Of a stretch of DNA of 64,000 nt, positions 1 to 9,888 are shown in pieces. The translations under genes were made by a program, and so were the position numbers. Under the pieces are notes generated by a model. That model was not told the DNA's origin and made no database searches. It saw only the letters and a program-made list of their open reading frames with translations. The DNA comes from Coprococcus_C hominis. Lineage in GTDB: Bacteria; Bacillota; Clostridia; Lachnospirales; Lachnospiraceae. The stretch's first letter is position 1. The number at the start of each line of letters is the position of its first letter. The stretch lies in NCBI RefSeq assembly GCF_020687505.1, contig NZ_JAJEQT010000002.1. The stretch is one strand, 5' to 3'.

Positions 1-1
1 T

Positions 2-337
2 GCGGTGAAGGATCTGCATGAGGACTACATTATGCCACAGGAAAATGGCAGTCATTTCGATTGTGATTATGTCGAACTGTACAACGGCCGGTATGGAATC
101 GCGGCAGTGTCTGAGACACCATTTTCATTTCAGGCGTCAAACTACACACAGGAAATGCTGGCACAGGCAAAACACAATTATGAATTGGAAGAATCGGACA
201 GTACGGTATTATGTATTGATTATGCGTTAAATGGCATTGGCTCCAACAGCTGTGGACCGGAGGTGCTTGCGGCATATCGATTCGATGAGAAGGAATTTCA
301 GTTTGGGTTTACACTTGTTCCGTATGTGAAGGGATGA
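2..337 (+). CDS. lacZ: Beta-galactosidase (GH2, LacZ type), C-terminal fragment
   Basis: The reading frame enters from the left edge and ends at 337, so only about 111 C-terminal residues are seen. They match the last beta-sandwich domain of LacZ-type beta-galactosidases: the segment GIGSNSCGP corresponds to the conserved glycine-rich loop of that domain, followed by a strand ending in FTLVP. The enzyme hydrolyses beta-galactosides such as lactose in the cytoplasm. A sugar:cation symporter of the GPH family starts 16 bases later, which fits a beta-galactoside uptake and hydrolysis operon. The catalytic residues lie outside the window, so activity cannot be judged. Internal GTG/ATG codons near position 5 are not the true start. 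Confidence 0.85.
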   Translation, partial: AVKDLHEDYIMPQENGSHFDCDYVELYNGRYGIAAVSETPFSFQASNYTQEMLAQAKHNYELEESDSTVLCIDYALNGIGSNSCGPEVLAAYRFDEKEFQFGFTLVPYVKG

Positions 338-353
338 TATGAGGAGAAAAGCT

Positions 354-1739
354 ATGGAAGAGAAAAAATATTTAAAATGGTATAACAAGGTGGGCTACGG
401 TTCCGGCGATATCGCCGGAAATGTAGTGTATGCATTTTTGACATCGTTTGTCATGATCTATCTGACCGAGACGGTTGGGCTTGCGTCCGGAATAGTTGGA
501 ACTTTGATCGCATTTTCGAAGTTGCTGGATGGATTTACAGATGTTTTCTTTGGTTCACTGATCGACAAGACACACAGCAAGCTTGGGAAAGCACGTCCGT
601 GGATGCTGTATGGATATATCGGTTGCGCAGTCACGCTGGTTGCATGCTTTGCGGTACCGACAAGCCTTGGCAAGACAGCACAGTATACGTGGTTCTTTCT
701 GGCATACACACTGTTAAATGGCATTTTTTACACGGCAAATAACATCGCGTATTCGGCACTTACATCGCTGATTACGAAGAACAGCAAGGAACGTGTACAG
801 ATGGGTTCTTACCGGTTTATCTTCGCATTTTCGACAAGTTTACTGATCCAGTCGATTACCGTAGGATTTGTTGACCGCTGTGGTGGTGATGCGGCGGCAT
901 GGAGACTGGTTGCCATTATCTATGCGGTTATTGGACTGGTGGTAAATACGATCTCCTGTCTTTCCGTGAAGGAGCTTTCAGAGGAAGAGCTGAACGAGGG
1001 TAAAACGCAGGATAATGAAGAAAAGTATGGACTGATTCGGGCGTTCAAGCTGCTTGTGAAGAACAAATATTACATGATGATCTGTGGAACATATATTTTA
1101 CAGCAGTTGTACAGTGCGATGATCGGTGCTGGCTTGTTTTATATGACATGGGTGCTCAAAAATAAAAACCTTTTCGGATGGTTTGCATGGGCGGTCAATA
1201 TTCCTCTGATTGTTGCGTTGATCTTCACACCGACATTGGTAGGAAAATGGAAGGGCATGTATAAACTGAATATGCGAGGCTATATGCTTGCTGTAATTGG
1301 CAGGGCACTGGTTGTCGTGGCAGGTTATATCGGCAATGTGCCATTGATGCTTGTATTTACAGCTGTTGCTGCGCTCGGTCAGGGACCGTGGCAGGGCGAT
1401 ATGAATGCCATGATCGCATCCTGTTCGGAATACACCTATCTCACACAGGGAAAGCATGTCGATGGAACGATGTATTCCTGCACGTCATTGGGCGTGAAGA
1501 TTGGTGGCGGTATCGGAACTGCGGTTGTTGGATGGTTGATGGAATTGAGCGGCTATGTTGGCAAAAATACGACACAGCCGCAGTCTGCATTGGATATGAT
1601 GCAGTTTATGTACTTGTGGCTGCCGTTGATCTTCGATGTATTGATTCTGGTTATTCTTTCCAAGATGAATGTGGAAGCAGAAAACGAGCGGATAAAATTG
1701 CAGCGGGGTATTGGTTCGGATATCCGTCATGAGATATAG
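354..1739 (+). CDS. GPH-family glycoside:cation symporter (MelB/LacS-like)
   Basis: A 461-residue polytopic membrane protein. The N-terminus (YGSGDIAGNVVYAF) and the loop around DGFTDVFFGSLIDKTHSK-LGKARPW are the typical GPH signature, with acidic residues in helix II for cation binding and the R-P-W loop between helices II and III. About twelve hydrophobic segments follow. It probably imports a galactoside with Na+ or H+ for the beta-galactosidase just upstream. The ATG at 354 is chosen because GAGGAG lies 7 bases before it; an in-frame ATG at 339 has no such site. A factor-independent terminator follows. The exact sugar cannot be told from sequence. Confidence 0.9.
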   Translation: MEEKKYLKWYNKVGYGSGDIAGNVVYAFLTSFVMIYLTETVGLASGIVGTLIAFSKLLDGFTDVFFGSLIDKTHSKLGKARPWMLYGYIGCAVTLVACFAVPTSLGKTAQYTWFFLAYTLLNGIFYTANNIAYSALTSLITKNSKERVQMGSYRFIFAFSTSLLIQSITVGFVDRCGGDAAAWRLVAIIYAVIGLVVNTISCLSVKELSEEELNEGKTQDNEEKYGLIRAFKLLVKNKYYMMICGTYILQQLYSAMIGAGLFYMTWVLKNKNLFGWFAWAVNIPLIVALIFTPTLVGKWKGMYKLNMRGYMLAVIGRALVVVAGYIGNVPLMLVFTAVAALGQGPWQGDMNAMIASCSEYTYLTQGKHVDGTMYSCTSLGVKIGGGIGTAVVGWLMELSGYVGKNTTQPQSALDMMQFMYLWLPLIFDVLILVILSKMNVEAENERIKLQRGIGSDIRHEI

Positions 1740-1760
1740 GAAGCTGGAACGCAAACAAAA

Positions 1761-1787
1761 AGCTGGGACAAAAATCCCAGCTTTTTA
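1761..1787. terminator. Bidirectional terminator between the symporter and alr
   Basis: An 8-bp perfect stem, AGCTGGGA/TCCCAGCT, is flanked by A and T runs on both sides, so it can end transcription of the symporter (plus) and of the convergent alanine racemase gene (minus). Confidence 0.85.
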
Positions 1788-1814
1788 TGCTTATGTAATT
1801 ACTTGCGCAACAAT

Positions 1815-2984
1815 TTACCCACGCAACAGCAATTCTTTCTCGATCATCTTTCCATTCCGGTAGTAGAATCTTGGAACTCGCTTGCTGACGGCACAGGTTA
1901 ATTCGTATGGAATCGTGTTTGCCAGAGCTGCCATAACGTTGATGGAATTCTTCTTTCCGAAGATTTCAATCTCGCTTCCGACATCGATTTGCATCTTGTC
2001 AGTCAGATCAATCATACACATGTCCATGCAGATCTTTCCGCGCTGTGGAACTGGACCTTCGTCCGACATTAGCGTGCAGCGATTGGACAGGGCACGGAAG
2101 AATCCATCGGCATAGCCGTAAGGGATGACGCCCATACGCGTTGTCTTGTCCGTTACATAGATGCCGCCGTAGCTGATTGCGGTACCGGCTGGATAGGTCT
2201 TGATCGTGCTGACAGTTGTCTTCAAACTCATAACTGGCTCAAGTCCAAGTTCGTCTGCGAATTCTCCATAGCCGTATAACAAAAGTCCCGGTCTTACCAT
2301 ATCGAGCCATGTTTCTGGGTAGCGTGCAACCGCACCGGTATTGGCACAGTGGCGGATGGCGAACCGTCTGCCGAGCTTTTCCTCGACGTTTTTGATCACG
2401 TCAGTAAATAATTGGAACTGATGCTCCGTGTAGGCTTTGCATGCATCGCCTGGCTCATCCGAGACAGCAAAATGTGTAAAGATACCTTCGGCGTAAAGCC
2501 CCGGAAGCGAGCAGCCCTCACAGATACCTTCCACACCAGTATCAAAATAATCCCCGTCGCACAGATATCCCAGACGGGACATTCCAGTGTCAACCTTGAT
2601 ATGAATCTTCAATGTGCCACCGCATTTCACGGCTTCTTCGCTGTATTCAAGTGCCTTTGCTTTACAGGTGACAGCCTGTGTGATGTTGTACTCAATCAGG
2701 CGGCTGACCTGCTCCTTTGGCGTATGTCCAAGAATCAGAATCGGCATGGTAATGTCATTTAAGCGAAGCTCAATCGCTTCGTCGATGCTGCTGACCGCCA
2801 GATAATCAGCACCAAGCTCCTGCAGCAGGCGGCTGACCTGTACGGAGCCATGTCCGTAGGCATCTGCCTTGACAACGCCTAAAAATTTGACATTTGCGCC
2901 AATGCGGTCACGCAATGTTTTATAGTTATGAGCAAGGGCATCCAAGTCGATTTCAGCCCATGTTCGTTTCAATGTGGAATCCAT
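1815..2984 (-). CDS. alr: Alanine racemase
   Basis: A 389-residue PLP enzyme that interconverts L- and D-alanine for peptidoglycan. The PLP lysine sits in VVKADAYGHG (Lys39) and the second catalytic base is the Tyr of ISYGG (about Tyr272); the fold-type III N-terminal barrel and C-terminal beta domain are both complete and the length is normal. The ATG at 2984 is preferred over an in-frame GTG at 2993, because GAGGTG at 2996-2991 would serve as the ribosome site for the ATG. It is transcribed alone, convergent with the symporter and divergent from the small gene plus sbcDC. Confidence 0.95.
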   Translation of the reverse strand: MDSTLKRTWAEIDLDALAHNYKTLRDRIGANVKFLGVVKADAYGHGSVQVSRLLQELGADYLAVSSIDEAIELRLNDITMPILILGHTPKEQVSRLIEYNITQAVTCKAKALEYSEEAVKCGGTLKIHIKVDTGMSRLGYLCDGDYFDTGVEGICEGCSLPGLYAEGIFTHFAVSDEPGDACKAYTEHQFQLFTDVIKNVEEKLGRRFAIRHCANTGAVARYPETWLDMVRPGLLLYGYGEFADELGLEPVMSLKTTVSTIKTYPAGTAISYGGIYVTDKTTRMGVIPYGYADGFFRALSNRCTLMSDEGPVPQRGKICMDMCMIDLTDKMQIDVGSEIEIFGKKNSINVMAALANTIPYELTCAVSKRVPRFYYRNGKMIEKELLLRG

Positions 2985-3161
2985 CTTTCGCACCTCGATT
3001 ATGCAATATTTTTATACCTATTCTAGCACAAACCGACGAGAGATTCCATAGATGGATGCAGGAAAATGAATCAGTTTCTTTTTTGTTTAGAAAATATGCT
3101 TCCGTATGCTATAATGATAAAAGTATAATTTATAAGTACGAAACATATGGGAGGAATACGC

Positions 3162-3458
3162 GTGATTACAGGCGATGTGATATTTGATTTACCATTTTAT
3201 AATGCAAAAGGAATTCTGACGGGGGGCGATATTTATGGACCGCGGTACCGGATCGCAAAGCTCACGGTCGAGCATGAACCCGTGGAGGAAGGTGGCGAGA
3301 CGACTTCCGAGAATTTCTTTGAAGTGTGTATATGGCATGCAAGTACCTGCTATGAGAAGACACCGGAGGAGCAGATCACAAGGAAAACATTTCCGTTTGA
3401 TGCAGAGGGAAGGGAAGCTGTGCTTGCATGGTTGAATGAACAGATACCGGAGAGGTGA
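3162..3458 (+). CDS. Conserved hypothetical protein upstream of sbcD
   Basis: A 98-residue protein, mostly beta-strand-like and acidic, that I do not recognise. The GTG at 3162 is chosen because TGGGAGGA lies 7 bases before it; the ATG at 3147 overlaps that site and would have none. No signal peptide or membrane segment is seen. It ends 4 bases before the sbcD start, so it is very likely translated from the same mRNA as sbcDC, which is the only hint to its role. Confidence 0.7.
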   Translation: MITGDVIFDLPFYNAKGILTGGDIYGPRYRIAKLTVEHEPVEEGGETTSENFFEVCIWHASTCYEKTPEEQITRKTFPFDAEGREAVLAWLNEQIPER

Positions 3459-3462
3459 GAGT

Positions 3463-4659
3463 ATGAAGTTTTTACATTTGGCAGATTTACATCTGGGAAA
3501 AACATTGGGGGATTTTGATCTGAAGGATGACCAGCGGTACATCCTGCAGCAGATTTTGGAAATTGCAGAGACAAAGCAGGTCGATGCGGTTCTGATTGCC
3601 GGAGATGTGTTTGACAAGACGGTACCAAGTGAAGGGGCGGTGCAGATCTTGGACGAATTTATCCGTGAGTTGTTTGAACGGCATTTGCAGGTCTATATGA
3701 TCAGCGGAAACCATGATTCGGACGAGCGGCTGAATTTTGGAAGCAGCTTGTTTGAGGCAAATGATGTGCATATCGCTGCCAAATATCAGGGGAAATTATT
3801 TCATCATGTGATAGAGGATGCTTATGGAGCCGTACATATCTATCAGCTCCCGTTCGTGAAAGCATCGCAGGTGAAGCGTGCGTTCCCGGAGGCAAAGATC
3901 GAGACGTATGAGGATGCGGTGCGGGAGGTACTGGCACACGCAGAGATCAATCAGAAGCAGAGAAATATTTTAGTGGCGCATCAGTTTGTATCAGGAAAGG
4001 GCAAAGATCCAACACTGGGCGGTTCTGAGGGTGCATTGACGCAGCATGTTGGAACGGTAGAGAAAATCGGGTATGACTGTTTCGATGCATTTCGTTATGT
4101 GGCACTTGGACATATCCATTCCTCGCAGAGTGTCGGCAGAGAGGAAGTGCGGTATGCTGGTTCCCCGCTCAAATATTCTCTGTCAGAGGCTGGTCCGGTG
4201 AAGCAGATTCCGGGCGGCGTGCGCGAGCGGGATGGAGCAAAGCAGGTGCCAATCGTGACAGTGGATGGAGAAGGACAGGTGACGATCGAGCTGGAGAAGC
4301 TCGTTCCGCTGCGGGATCTCATTCATATCCGGGGAACATTTACAGAGATTGTAAAGGAAGAAAATCAAATCGAACATACAGAAGATTTTGTTTATGTAAC
4401 GCTGACGGATGAGGACATTGTCCCGGATGCAATGCGGATCATGCGACAATATTATCCGAACACGATAAAGCTGGATTATGATAATTCCCGTACGCGAGAA
4501 CTTTCCCATGTGGATGCGGTACAGGCAACACAGAGCCGGTCATATGAGGAACTGATCGGTGATTTTTATAAGCAGATGTATGGCGCCCAGATCAGCGAAG
4601 AGGAAATGGATATGATGAAGGACGTTGCGAAGGAGGTGGGAATCTATGAAGCCGACTAA
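3463..4659 (+). CDS. sbcD: Exonuclease subunit SbcD (Mre11-like)
   Basis: A 398-residue metallophosphoesterase nuclease, partner of SbcC in cutting DNA hairpins and protein-blocked ends. The manganese-binding motifs are in order: DLHLG (Asp8, His10), GDVFD (about 47-51), GNHD (82-85) and GHIH (216-219); a C-terminal SbcD cap domain follows. The ATG at 3463 has GAGAGGTGAGAG just before it; an in-frame ATG at 3436 lies inside the upstream gene. The last 14 bases overlap sbcC, so the two subunits are translationally coupled. All catalytic motifs are intact. Confidence 0.95.
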   Translation: MKFLHLADLHLGKTLGDFDLKDDQRYILQQILEIAETKQVDAVLIAGDVFDKTVPSEGAVQILDEFIRELFERHLQVYMISGNHDSDERLNFGSSLFEANDVHIAAKYQGKLFHHVIEDAYGAVHIYQLPFVKASQVKRAFPEAKIETYEDAVREVLAHAEINQKQRNILVAHQFVSGKGKDPTLGGSEGALTQHVGTVEKIGYDCFDAFRYVALGHIHSSQSVGREEVRYAGSPLKYSLSEAGPVKQIPGGVRERDGAKQVPIVTVDGEGQVTIELEKLVPLRDLIHIRGTFTEIVKEENQIEHTEDFVYVTLTDEDIVPDAMRIMRQYYPNTIKLDYDNSRTRELSHVDAVQATQSRSYEELIGDFYKQMYGAQISEEEMDMMKDVAKEVGIYEAD

Positions 4660-7600
4660 ATTGGTAATGCAGGCGTTTGGGGCGTATGCAGAGCAGACGG
4701 AGATTGATTTTACCCAATTTGAGGAGAAAGGTCTGTTCCTGATTTGTGGAGATACAGGTGCAGGAAAAACAACGATCTTTGATGCGATCAGCTATGCGCT
4801 TTATGGGGAAGCGAGCGGAAGCTATCGCGATACGAAGAATCTGAAAAGCGAGTACGTGGATAAGAAGGTGGAAAGCTTTGTCGATTTTTATTTTACGCAT
4901 CAGGGCAAGGACTATCATGTGTGCAGAAAACCGAGCTTTAAGTATACCAACCGAAATGGTAAGCCGGATGAGCAGGCGGAAAAGGTGATCTTTTATCAGC
5001 CGGATGGAACAACGCTCGAAGGTGCGAAAAACGTTGATGGAACGAAAGAGAAGCCAGGTGCGATACCTCAGCTTCTGAATATGGATGCCGGACAGTTTAT
5101 GCAGGTTGCGATGATCGCGCAGGGAGAATTCTGGAAGCTGTTAAATGCGAAGACGAACGAGCGGACGGAAATTCTGCGTACGATCTTTCAGACCGATGCC
5201 TATAAGAAACTGGAACTGAAACTGAAAAATCGAATGGATGTAAGTTTTGCCGCGCGCAAGGAAAAGGAGCAGAGCATCTCCCAGTCGTTCCGTGAGGTAA
5301 AGGTGGAGCCAGCGGAGATTTCAGAAGGGATATCTGGAATTTTGACAGAGGACTTGGCGGAGGATTCGGAAGAACAACCGCGGTCGGTGGTACAGCGTAT
5401 CTGTGACTTGCAGGAGAAGCTGCAGGATAGCAAATCGGTATGGAATATTGAAGAGATGCTTACGTTGCTGCAGGCGATCATCGGGGAAGATACAGAAAAA
5501 GCAAAGCAAAAAGAAACTGTGCTTGTACAGGCGGAAGAAGAATTACAGAAGTTACAGGGCACACTCGTATCGGCAAAGGATAACAATGCAATTTTAGAGC
5601 GGTATGCACGGACGAAGGAAGAGCGGGAAGTATTAGAATCACAAAAGGGATTATTTGAAGAACGAAGAATACAGCTTGATCGCACGAAGCAGGCAACCTA
5701 TAAAGTAAAGCCGGAGTACGATGCATGGAGTGCCAAGGAACATGAATGGGAGCGGACAAAGCAGCTGATCACAGATGGCGCGCAGACGCTTGCGGATTGT
5801 CAGACACGTGCCGGGATGGCAGATGCAAAAGTGAAAGAGACGGAGGCTTTACGACCAGAAGCGGAGCAATGCCAGAAGATCGTGGATAAGGTGCGCGAGG
5901 AAGAACCACGTTACAAAGAGCGGGAAATGCTACAACACGAACTTGGACAAATCCAGTTGCAGCTTGCCGCACAGGAACAGCAGGAAGTCGAACTTGGAAC
6001 AGCGGAACAGACGTTACAGAAGCGGATTGGAGAGCTGCAGGAGCAGCAGGCAATGTGGAAGGAAGAGCCACAGCAACTTGCGCAGGCACAGGCGGCGCAT
6101 GATAAACTGCTGGACAGCCAGAAAAAGACAGAATCCATTGCGAAGAATCTGATTCCTGCATGGAGACGGAAGCAGCAGGAGTTAGAGGAAGCACAGAGTG
6201 AATATCGGAAAAAGCAGGATGCGTATGAGTCTGCGAAGGAAGCATTTACCCATGCAGACAGACTTTATCGGGCGAATCTGGTAGGAATTCTGGCAAGTGA
6301 TCTGGCAGAGGGCGAACCGTGTCCGGTGTGTGGAGCCACGCATCATGAGAAGCTCGCGACGCTGGTTGAGGCATCTGTGACGGAGGAACAATGCAAAGAA
6401 TTAAAGGCAGTGGAAGAGAAAAAACTGGATGCTTTTAATCAGGCAACTGCCAGCGCTTCGTCTTTGCGAGCAGATGTACAGGCAAAGGGGCAGCAGATAA
6501 AAGAGGAGATACGGGGATACATGACACCTGAGTTTATCGGTGGTGTTGAGGCATTAGAGGAATTGATTGTAAGCTTCGAGAGACAGCGGGAAAAGCTGGT
6601 GAATACTGTTGCGCAAAGCAGAGAGCGGCTGGATACATTACAGCAAAACTGTGAGAAGCTGCGCGAGGTGGAAGCTATGCTTGCACGTGCACAAGGGACA
6701 GAGATGGCGCGGCTTGCAGAGCAGCGAAAGTCGCTTGTAGAGGAGCGACAATCGCTCATTGCGAAGCAGGCTGCTTCACAGGCGACCTTAGCAGCATTAC
6801 AGACATTATCGTATCCGGATTGGGAAGCCGCCATGCAGGCGGGGAATCATGCACTGGCACGTGTGAATGAGATTCAGACAGCACTTGATACAGCAGCGAA
6901 AGAAAAGAAATCCGCAGATGAGGCGGTAGCACGTGTACAGGCGTCCATAGCAACGCAGAAGCAGGCACTCGAACAGCAAAAGTCCGATGCGCAGATGTTA
7001 AAACAGCGATTAAATGAGAAGCTGACGGCATGCCAGTTTGCATCGGTAGAGGAAATGCAGGCGCAGGTGGCAACAGATGCAGAGATACATGCGGAGGAAG
7101 CGAAACTGGCAGATTATGACAAAAAGGTAACGGAGGTTGCCGCCAGACTGTCACAGTTAGAACAGGAGCAGGATGCCAGACATCGGACGCTGGTTGATCT
7201 CGAACAGTTACAGCAGGAGCATACAAGCAAACGTGTACAGGTGGAAACACTTCGGACGGCTTTGCAGGCGATTACATTCCGTATCCAGAATAACTGCGAG
7301 AAACAACAGAATATCCGTGCACAGCAGGTGGCATACGAGAAAGCAAAGAAGGAAAATGATACGAGCTATCGGTTGTACACGCTTGTATCCGGGCAGACAA
7401 GAAACGGAAAGATTACGTTTGAGCAGTATATTCAGGCAGCAGGCTTTGACAGCATTCTTCAGGCTGCAAACCGGCATCTGCTTCCGATGAGTGACAACCA
7501 GTTTCAGTTGTACCGGCAGACGAATGCAGTTGGAAAACAGACCAATACATTTCTGGATCTGGAGGTGCTGGATATCAGCACAGGAAAACGCCGCCCGGTT

Positions 7601-7894
7601 GGAAATCTGTCAGGCGGCGAAAGTTTTAAAGCATCGTTATCTCTAGCGCTTGGCTTGTCGGATACAATTGCGGAAAATCGAGGCGGTATCCAGATGGATG
7701 CACTGTTTGTCGATGAGGGCTTTGGTACGTTGGATTCGAAGTCGCTGGAGGAGACAAAGGATGCGTTACTCAGCATGTCAGGAGAAAATAAGCTGGTCGG
7801 CATCATCAGCCACCGGGATGAACTGATGGATATTCCACAGAAGCTGCGCGTCACAAAAGGCAGAGGCGGCAGCCGGATTCAGATGGAACTGTGA
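4646..7894 (+). CDS. sbcC: Exonuclease subunit SbcC (Rad50-like ATPase)
   Basis: A 1082-residue SMC-like ATPase. Walker A is GDTGAGKTT (35-43), the long middle is heptad-rich coiled coil, the zinc hook is CPVC (about 559-562), the ABC signature is NLSGGES (about 987-993), and Walker B is ALFVDEG (about 1019-1025). With SbcD it forms the hairpin-cleaving nuclease, which acts on palindromic DNA. That is notable because this window contains several large palindromes. The ATG at 4646 has AGGAGGTGGG ahead of it; it overlaps the end of sbcD. The 3' end overlaps the convergent epimerase gene by 16 bases. Confidence 0.96.
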   Translation: MKPTKLVMQAFGAYAEQTEIDFTQFEEKGLFLICGDTGAGKTTIFDAISYALYGEASGSYRDTKNLKSEYVDKKVESFVDFYFTHQGKDYHVCRKPSFKYTNRNGKPDEQAEKVIFYQPDGTTLEGAKNVDGTKEKPGAIPQLLNMDAGQFMQVAMIAQGEFWKLLNAKTNERTEILRTIFQTDAYKKLELKLKNRMDVSFAARKEKEQSISQSFREVKVEPAEISEGISGILTEDLAEDSEEQPRSVVQRICDLQEKLQDSKSVWNIEEMLTLLQAIIGEDTEKAKQKETVLVQAEEELQKLQGTLVSAKDNNAILERYARTKEEREVLESQKGLFEERRIQLDRTKQATYKVKPEYDAWSAKEHEWERTKQLITDGAQTLADCQTRAGMADAKVKETEALRPEAEQCQKIVDKVREEEPRYKEREMLQHELGQIQLQLAAQEQQEVELGTAEQTLQKRIGELQEQQAMWKEEPQQLAQAQAAHDKLLDSQKKTESIAKNLIPAWRRKQQELEEAQSEYRKKQDAYESAKEAFTHADRLYRANLVGILASDLAEGEPCPVCGATHHEKLATLVEASVTEEQCKELKAVEEKKLDAFNQATASASSLRADVQAKGQQIKEEIRGYMTPEFIGGVEALEELIVSFERQREKLVNTVAQSRERLDTLQQNCEKLREVEAMLARAQGTEMARLAEQRKSLVEERQSLIAKQAASQATLAALQTLSYPDWEAAMQAGNHALARVNEIQTALDTAAKEKKSADEAVARVQASIATQKQALEQQKSDAQMLKQRLNEKLTACQFASVEEMQAQVATDAEIHAEEAKLADYDKKVTEVAARLSQLEQEQDARHRTLVDLEQLQQEHTSKRVQVETLRTALQAITFRIQNNCEKQQNIRAQQVAYEKAKKENDTSYRLYTLVSGQTRNGKITFEQYIQAAGFDSILQAANRHLLPMSDNQFQLYRQTNAVGKQTNTFLDLEVLDISTGKRRPVGNLSGGESFKASLSLALGLSDTIAENRGGIQMDALFVDEGFGTLDSKSLEETKDALLSMSGENKLVGIISHRDELMDIPQKLRVTKGRGGSRIQMEL

Positions 7895-8778
7895 AACTCG
7901 ATCGTGTAAGTGTGCACGGCTTCGGCGTTTGCGATAAGCTTCTGCTCGCCCGGTTTCTCAGCCAGATCTCCGGTGAAATCCATGTTATCGGTGCGACCGA
8001 GCCAAGGCTCTAAGCAGACGTATGGACCATCCGGTTTTGACCAGATTCCGACATATGGGAAGTCCGTGCAGGTAAGCGTGACAAATGGCTTCTTGTCCGC
8101 ATCGACGAGTACGACACTTGGAAGCTGTCCGTCCTCGAAGACCAGCGCGTCCTTGTCAAACAACGTATCTGTAACAGGAACGTAGGCGTTACCGGCGTCG
8201 TTGAATGGATAACTCTTGCTCGTATCGGCAAGTCCGGAACCGGCTGCATCGAGCAGGAGATAGTGTCGTGGATTTGCATCCGGCAGGGCGATGGAATATT
8301 CGCTCCGCGCATGTCCCGGCGCAATCTGGAATCCCGGATGTCCGCCGATGGAATATAACATTTCATCGGAACCAAGATTTTTCACTGCCCATGTGACGTG
8401 CAGGAGACGAGGATTTTCTGCATCGAAGCGGTGTGTGATTAGCAGTTCGAATTCAAATGGATAGATCTCCAGTGTCTCGTCCGAATACACAAGCTTGTGT
8501 GTGATTGAATCCGTGGTTTCCTCGATGCAGGTAAATTCCGCATCGCGCGCAAATCCATGCTGTGTCTTCATGGCGTATGTATTTCCGTTGTAATGATAGG
8601 CACCGTCCTTCACCTTTCCGACAAATGGAAACAGCACCGGAGCATGACGGTTCCAGACTGCTGGATCGGCGCACCAGATCCGCTCGAAATCCTGTGCCTT
8701 ATCGTAGACGCTTGTAAGCTCGGCACCGTGGTCGGATACCGTGACTTTTAAATAATCATTTTCGATCGTATGTAACAT
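7879..8778 (-). CDS. Aldose 1-epimerase family protein (LacX-like)
   Basis: A 299-residue cytosolic protein with the galactose mutarotase-like beta-sandwich. Family features are the N-terminal strand with AELTS, the W-x3-RHAPVLFPFVG segment, QHGFARD with the catalytic-type histidine, and HPGF with a second histidine; the C-terminal part has CLEPW, whose glutamate is the usual catalytic base. It probably interconverts sugar anomers, consistent with the galactoside genes at the left edge, though the LacX subgroup is poorly characterised. RBS GGAGGT lies ahead of the start. It is followed on the same strand by nothing else and overlaps the end of sbcC tail to tail. Confidence 0.85.
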   Translation of the reverse strand: MLHTIENDYLKVTVSDHGAELTSVYDKAQDFERIWCADPAVWNRHAPVLFPFVGKVKDGAYHYNGNTYAMKTQHGFARDAEFTCIEETTDSITHKLVYSDETLEIYPFEFELLITHRFDAENPRLLHVTWAVKNLGSDEMLYSIGGHPGFQIAPGHARSEYSIALPDANPRHYLLLDAAGSGLADTSKSYPFNDAGNAYVPVTDTLFDKDALVFEDGQLPSVVLVDADKKPFVTLTCTDFPYVGIWSKPDGPYVCLEPWLGRTDNMDFTGDLAEKPGEQKLIANAEAVHTYTIEFHSSI

Positions 8779-8790
8779 GTGTGATACCTC

Positions 8791-9677
8791 CTAAAACAAA
8801 TTCTCTTTCGTTAACATTTCGTCGACAATACTCAATATCGAATTAAGCTCATAGCGGAACCGCAATCTGGTTTCATCCAGACGGGATTTGCTCCAAAGTG
8901 TCTTTGTGAGTTCGAAAGAATTTTTCCCGTTATTTAGTGCCAGCGTGACTCTGCTGTTCTCAAATTCAATCTTCGTGTAGCCGTCGACCTTCTCATCTGC
9001 AGCAACAATATGTTCCATGAATTGTGGCGTGAGAATATAGAAGGCAAGCTCGTCATCGGAAGTGATTACCTTGAACTGCTGGTTGAATGGATCGCTCTCC
9101 ATCTCAACTTTGTTCTGGCTCATGCCGAGAAATTCTGCCGCACCGCTGACGATACCGGAGAGAAAACCATTTTCTTTGCGTGGTAACGCGTTCTTTTCCG
9201 TCCGTTTTTATCCCGGTAGGTATCCTTATACTGCAGATGCAGATCGCAGAAGGTAAACGGAACCCCGCGATAAGTACCGGATACATAATCCGAGCCGGAG
9301 ATACGATCGTAGTTTGGAAGAATGTTGCAGTTTTTCACGAAGTCCGGGTTGATATACTCATTTGGTGCGTATTTTTCAACCTGTACCTTCTCTGCAAGCA
9401 CGCCTTTGACAAGGTATTCACCGGTCAGAGATTTGATTTTCCGTTCCAATGCATTTACAGACTTTCCGAGTACGACCAGAAATGGGATACAGAGAAGACC
9501 AAGGATTATGAAGAAGATTCCTTTCCCTATATTTCTGTCCCAATTTGCAAAGCCCCAGAAAATCGCTGCAGGCATGGCAATAAATAGAAGTGGATGAATA
9601 AAGTTCAGAAATTTAATCATCCGTTGCTTGCCGGAAATCTGCGATACAATCTGTGAATCGGATAGTTTTGAATCCAT
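8791..9677 (-). pseudogene. DUF3137-like membrane protein, frameshifted
   Basis: Two adjacent reading frames together resemble a DUF3137 protein. The 5' part (start ATG at 9677, preceded by a G-rich ribosome site) encodes a basic cytosolic end, two hydrophobic segments and a strand-rich domain, and stops at 9120. The 3' part is in another frame and encodes the typical end with FNQQFKV, FYILTPQFMEHI and a C-terminal helix. The frames can be joined near 9180 between AKK and ENGFLSG. From memory of the family, about 20-30 residues expected between these parts are missing, so a small deletion caused the shift. It lies just upstream of the epimerase gene and is probably co-transcribed. A sequencing error is the alternative. 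Confidence 0.65.
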
Positions 9678-9888
9678 AATGTACACCCCCCCACTTATTT
9701 TGTAATATTTTGCATTATTATACATGGAAAAAACGATGAATGCAATGGAACTGACCGGTCGGATGCTGTATTATTTTTTGTTCTGCCTGTAATAATGTTT
9801 GCGTTGATGGTTATTCAGTTGTATTATGTAATTTGGATTGTAAAATATGTAGAAATATAAGAGATGTTTGAGATGGAGATGATGATAG

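Noticed and set aside
9749..9888. Short hydrophobic frames before feoB
   Set aside because: No ribosome site, and the membrane-like part is in a different frame from any start codon.
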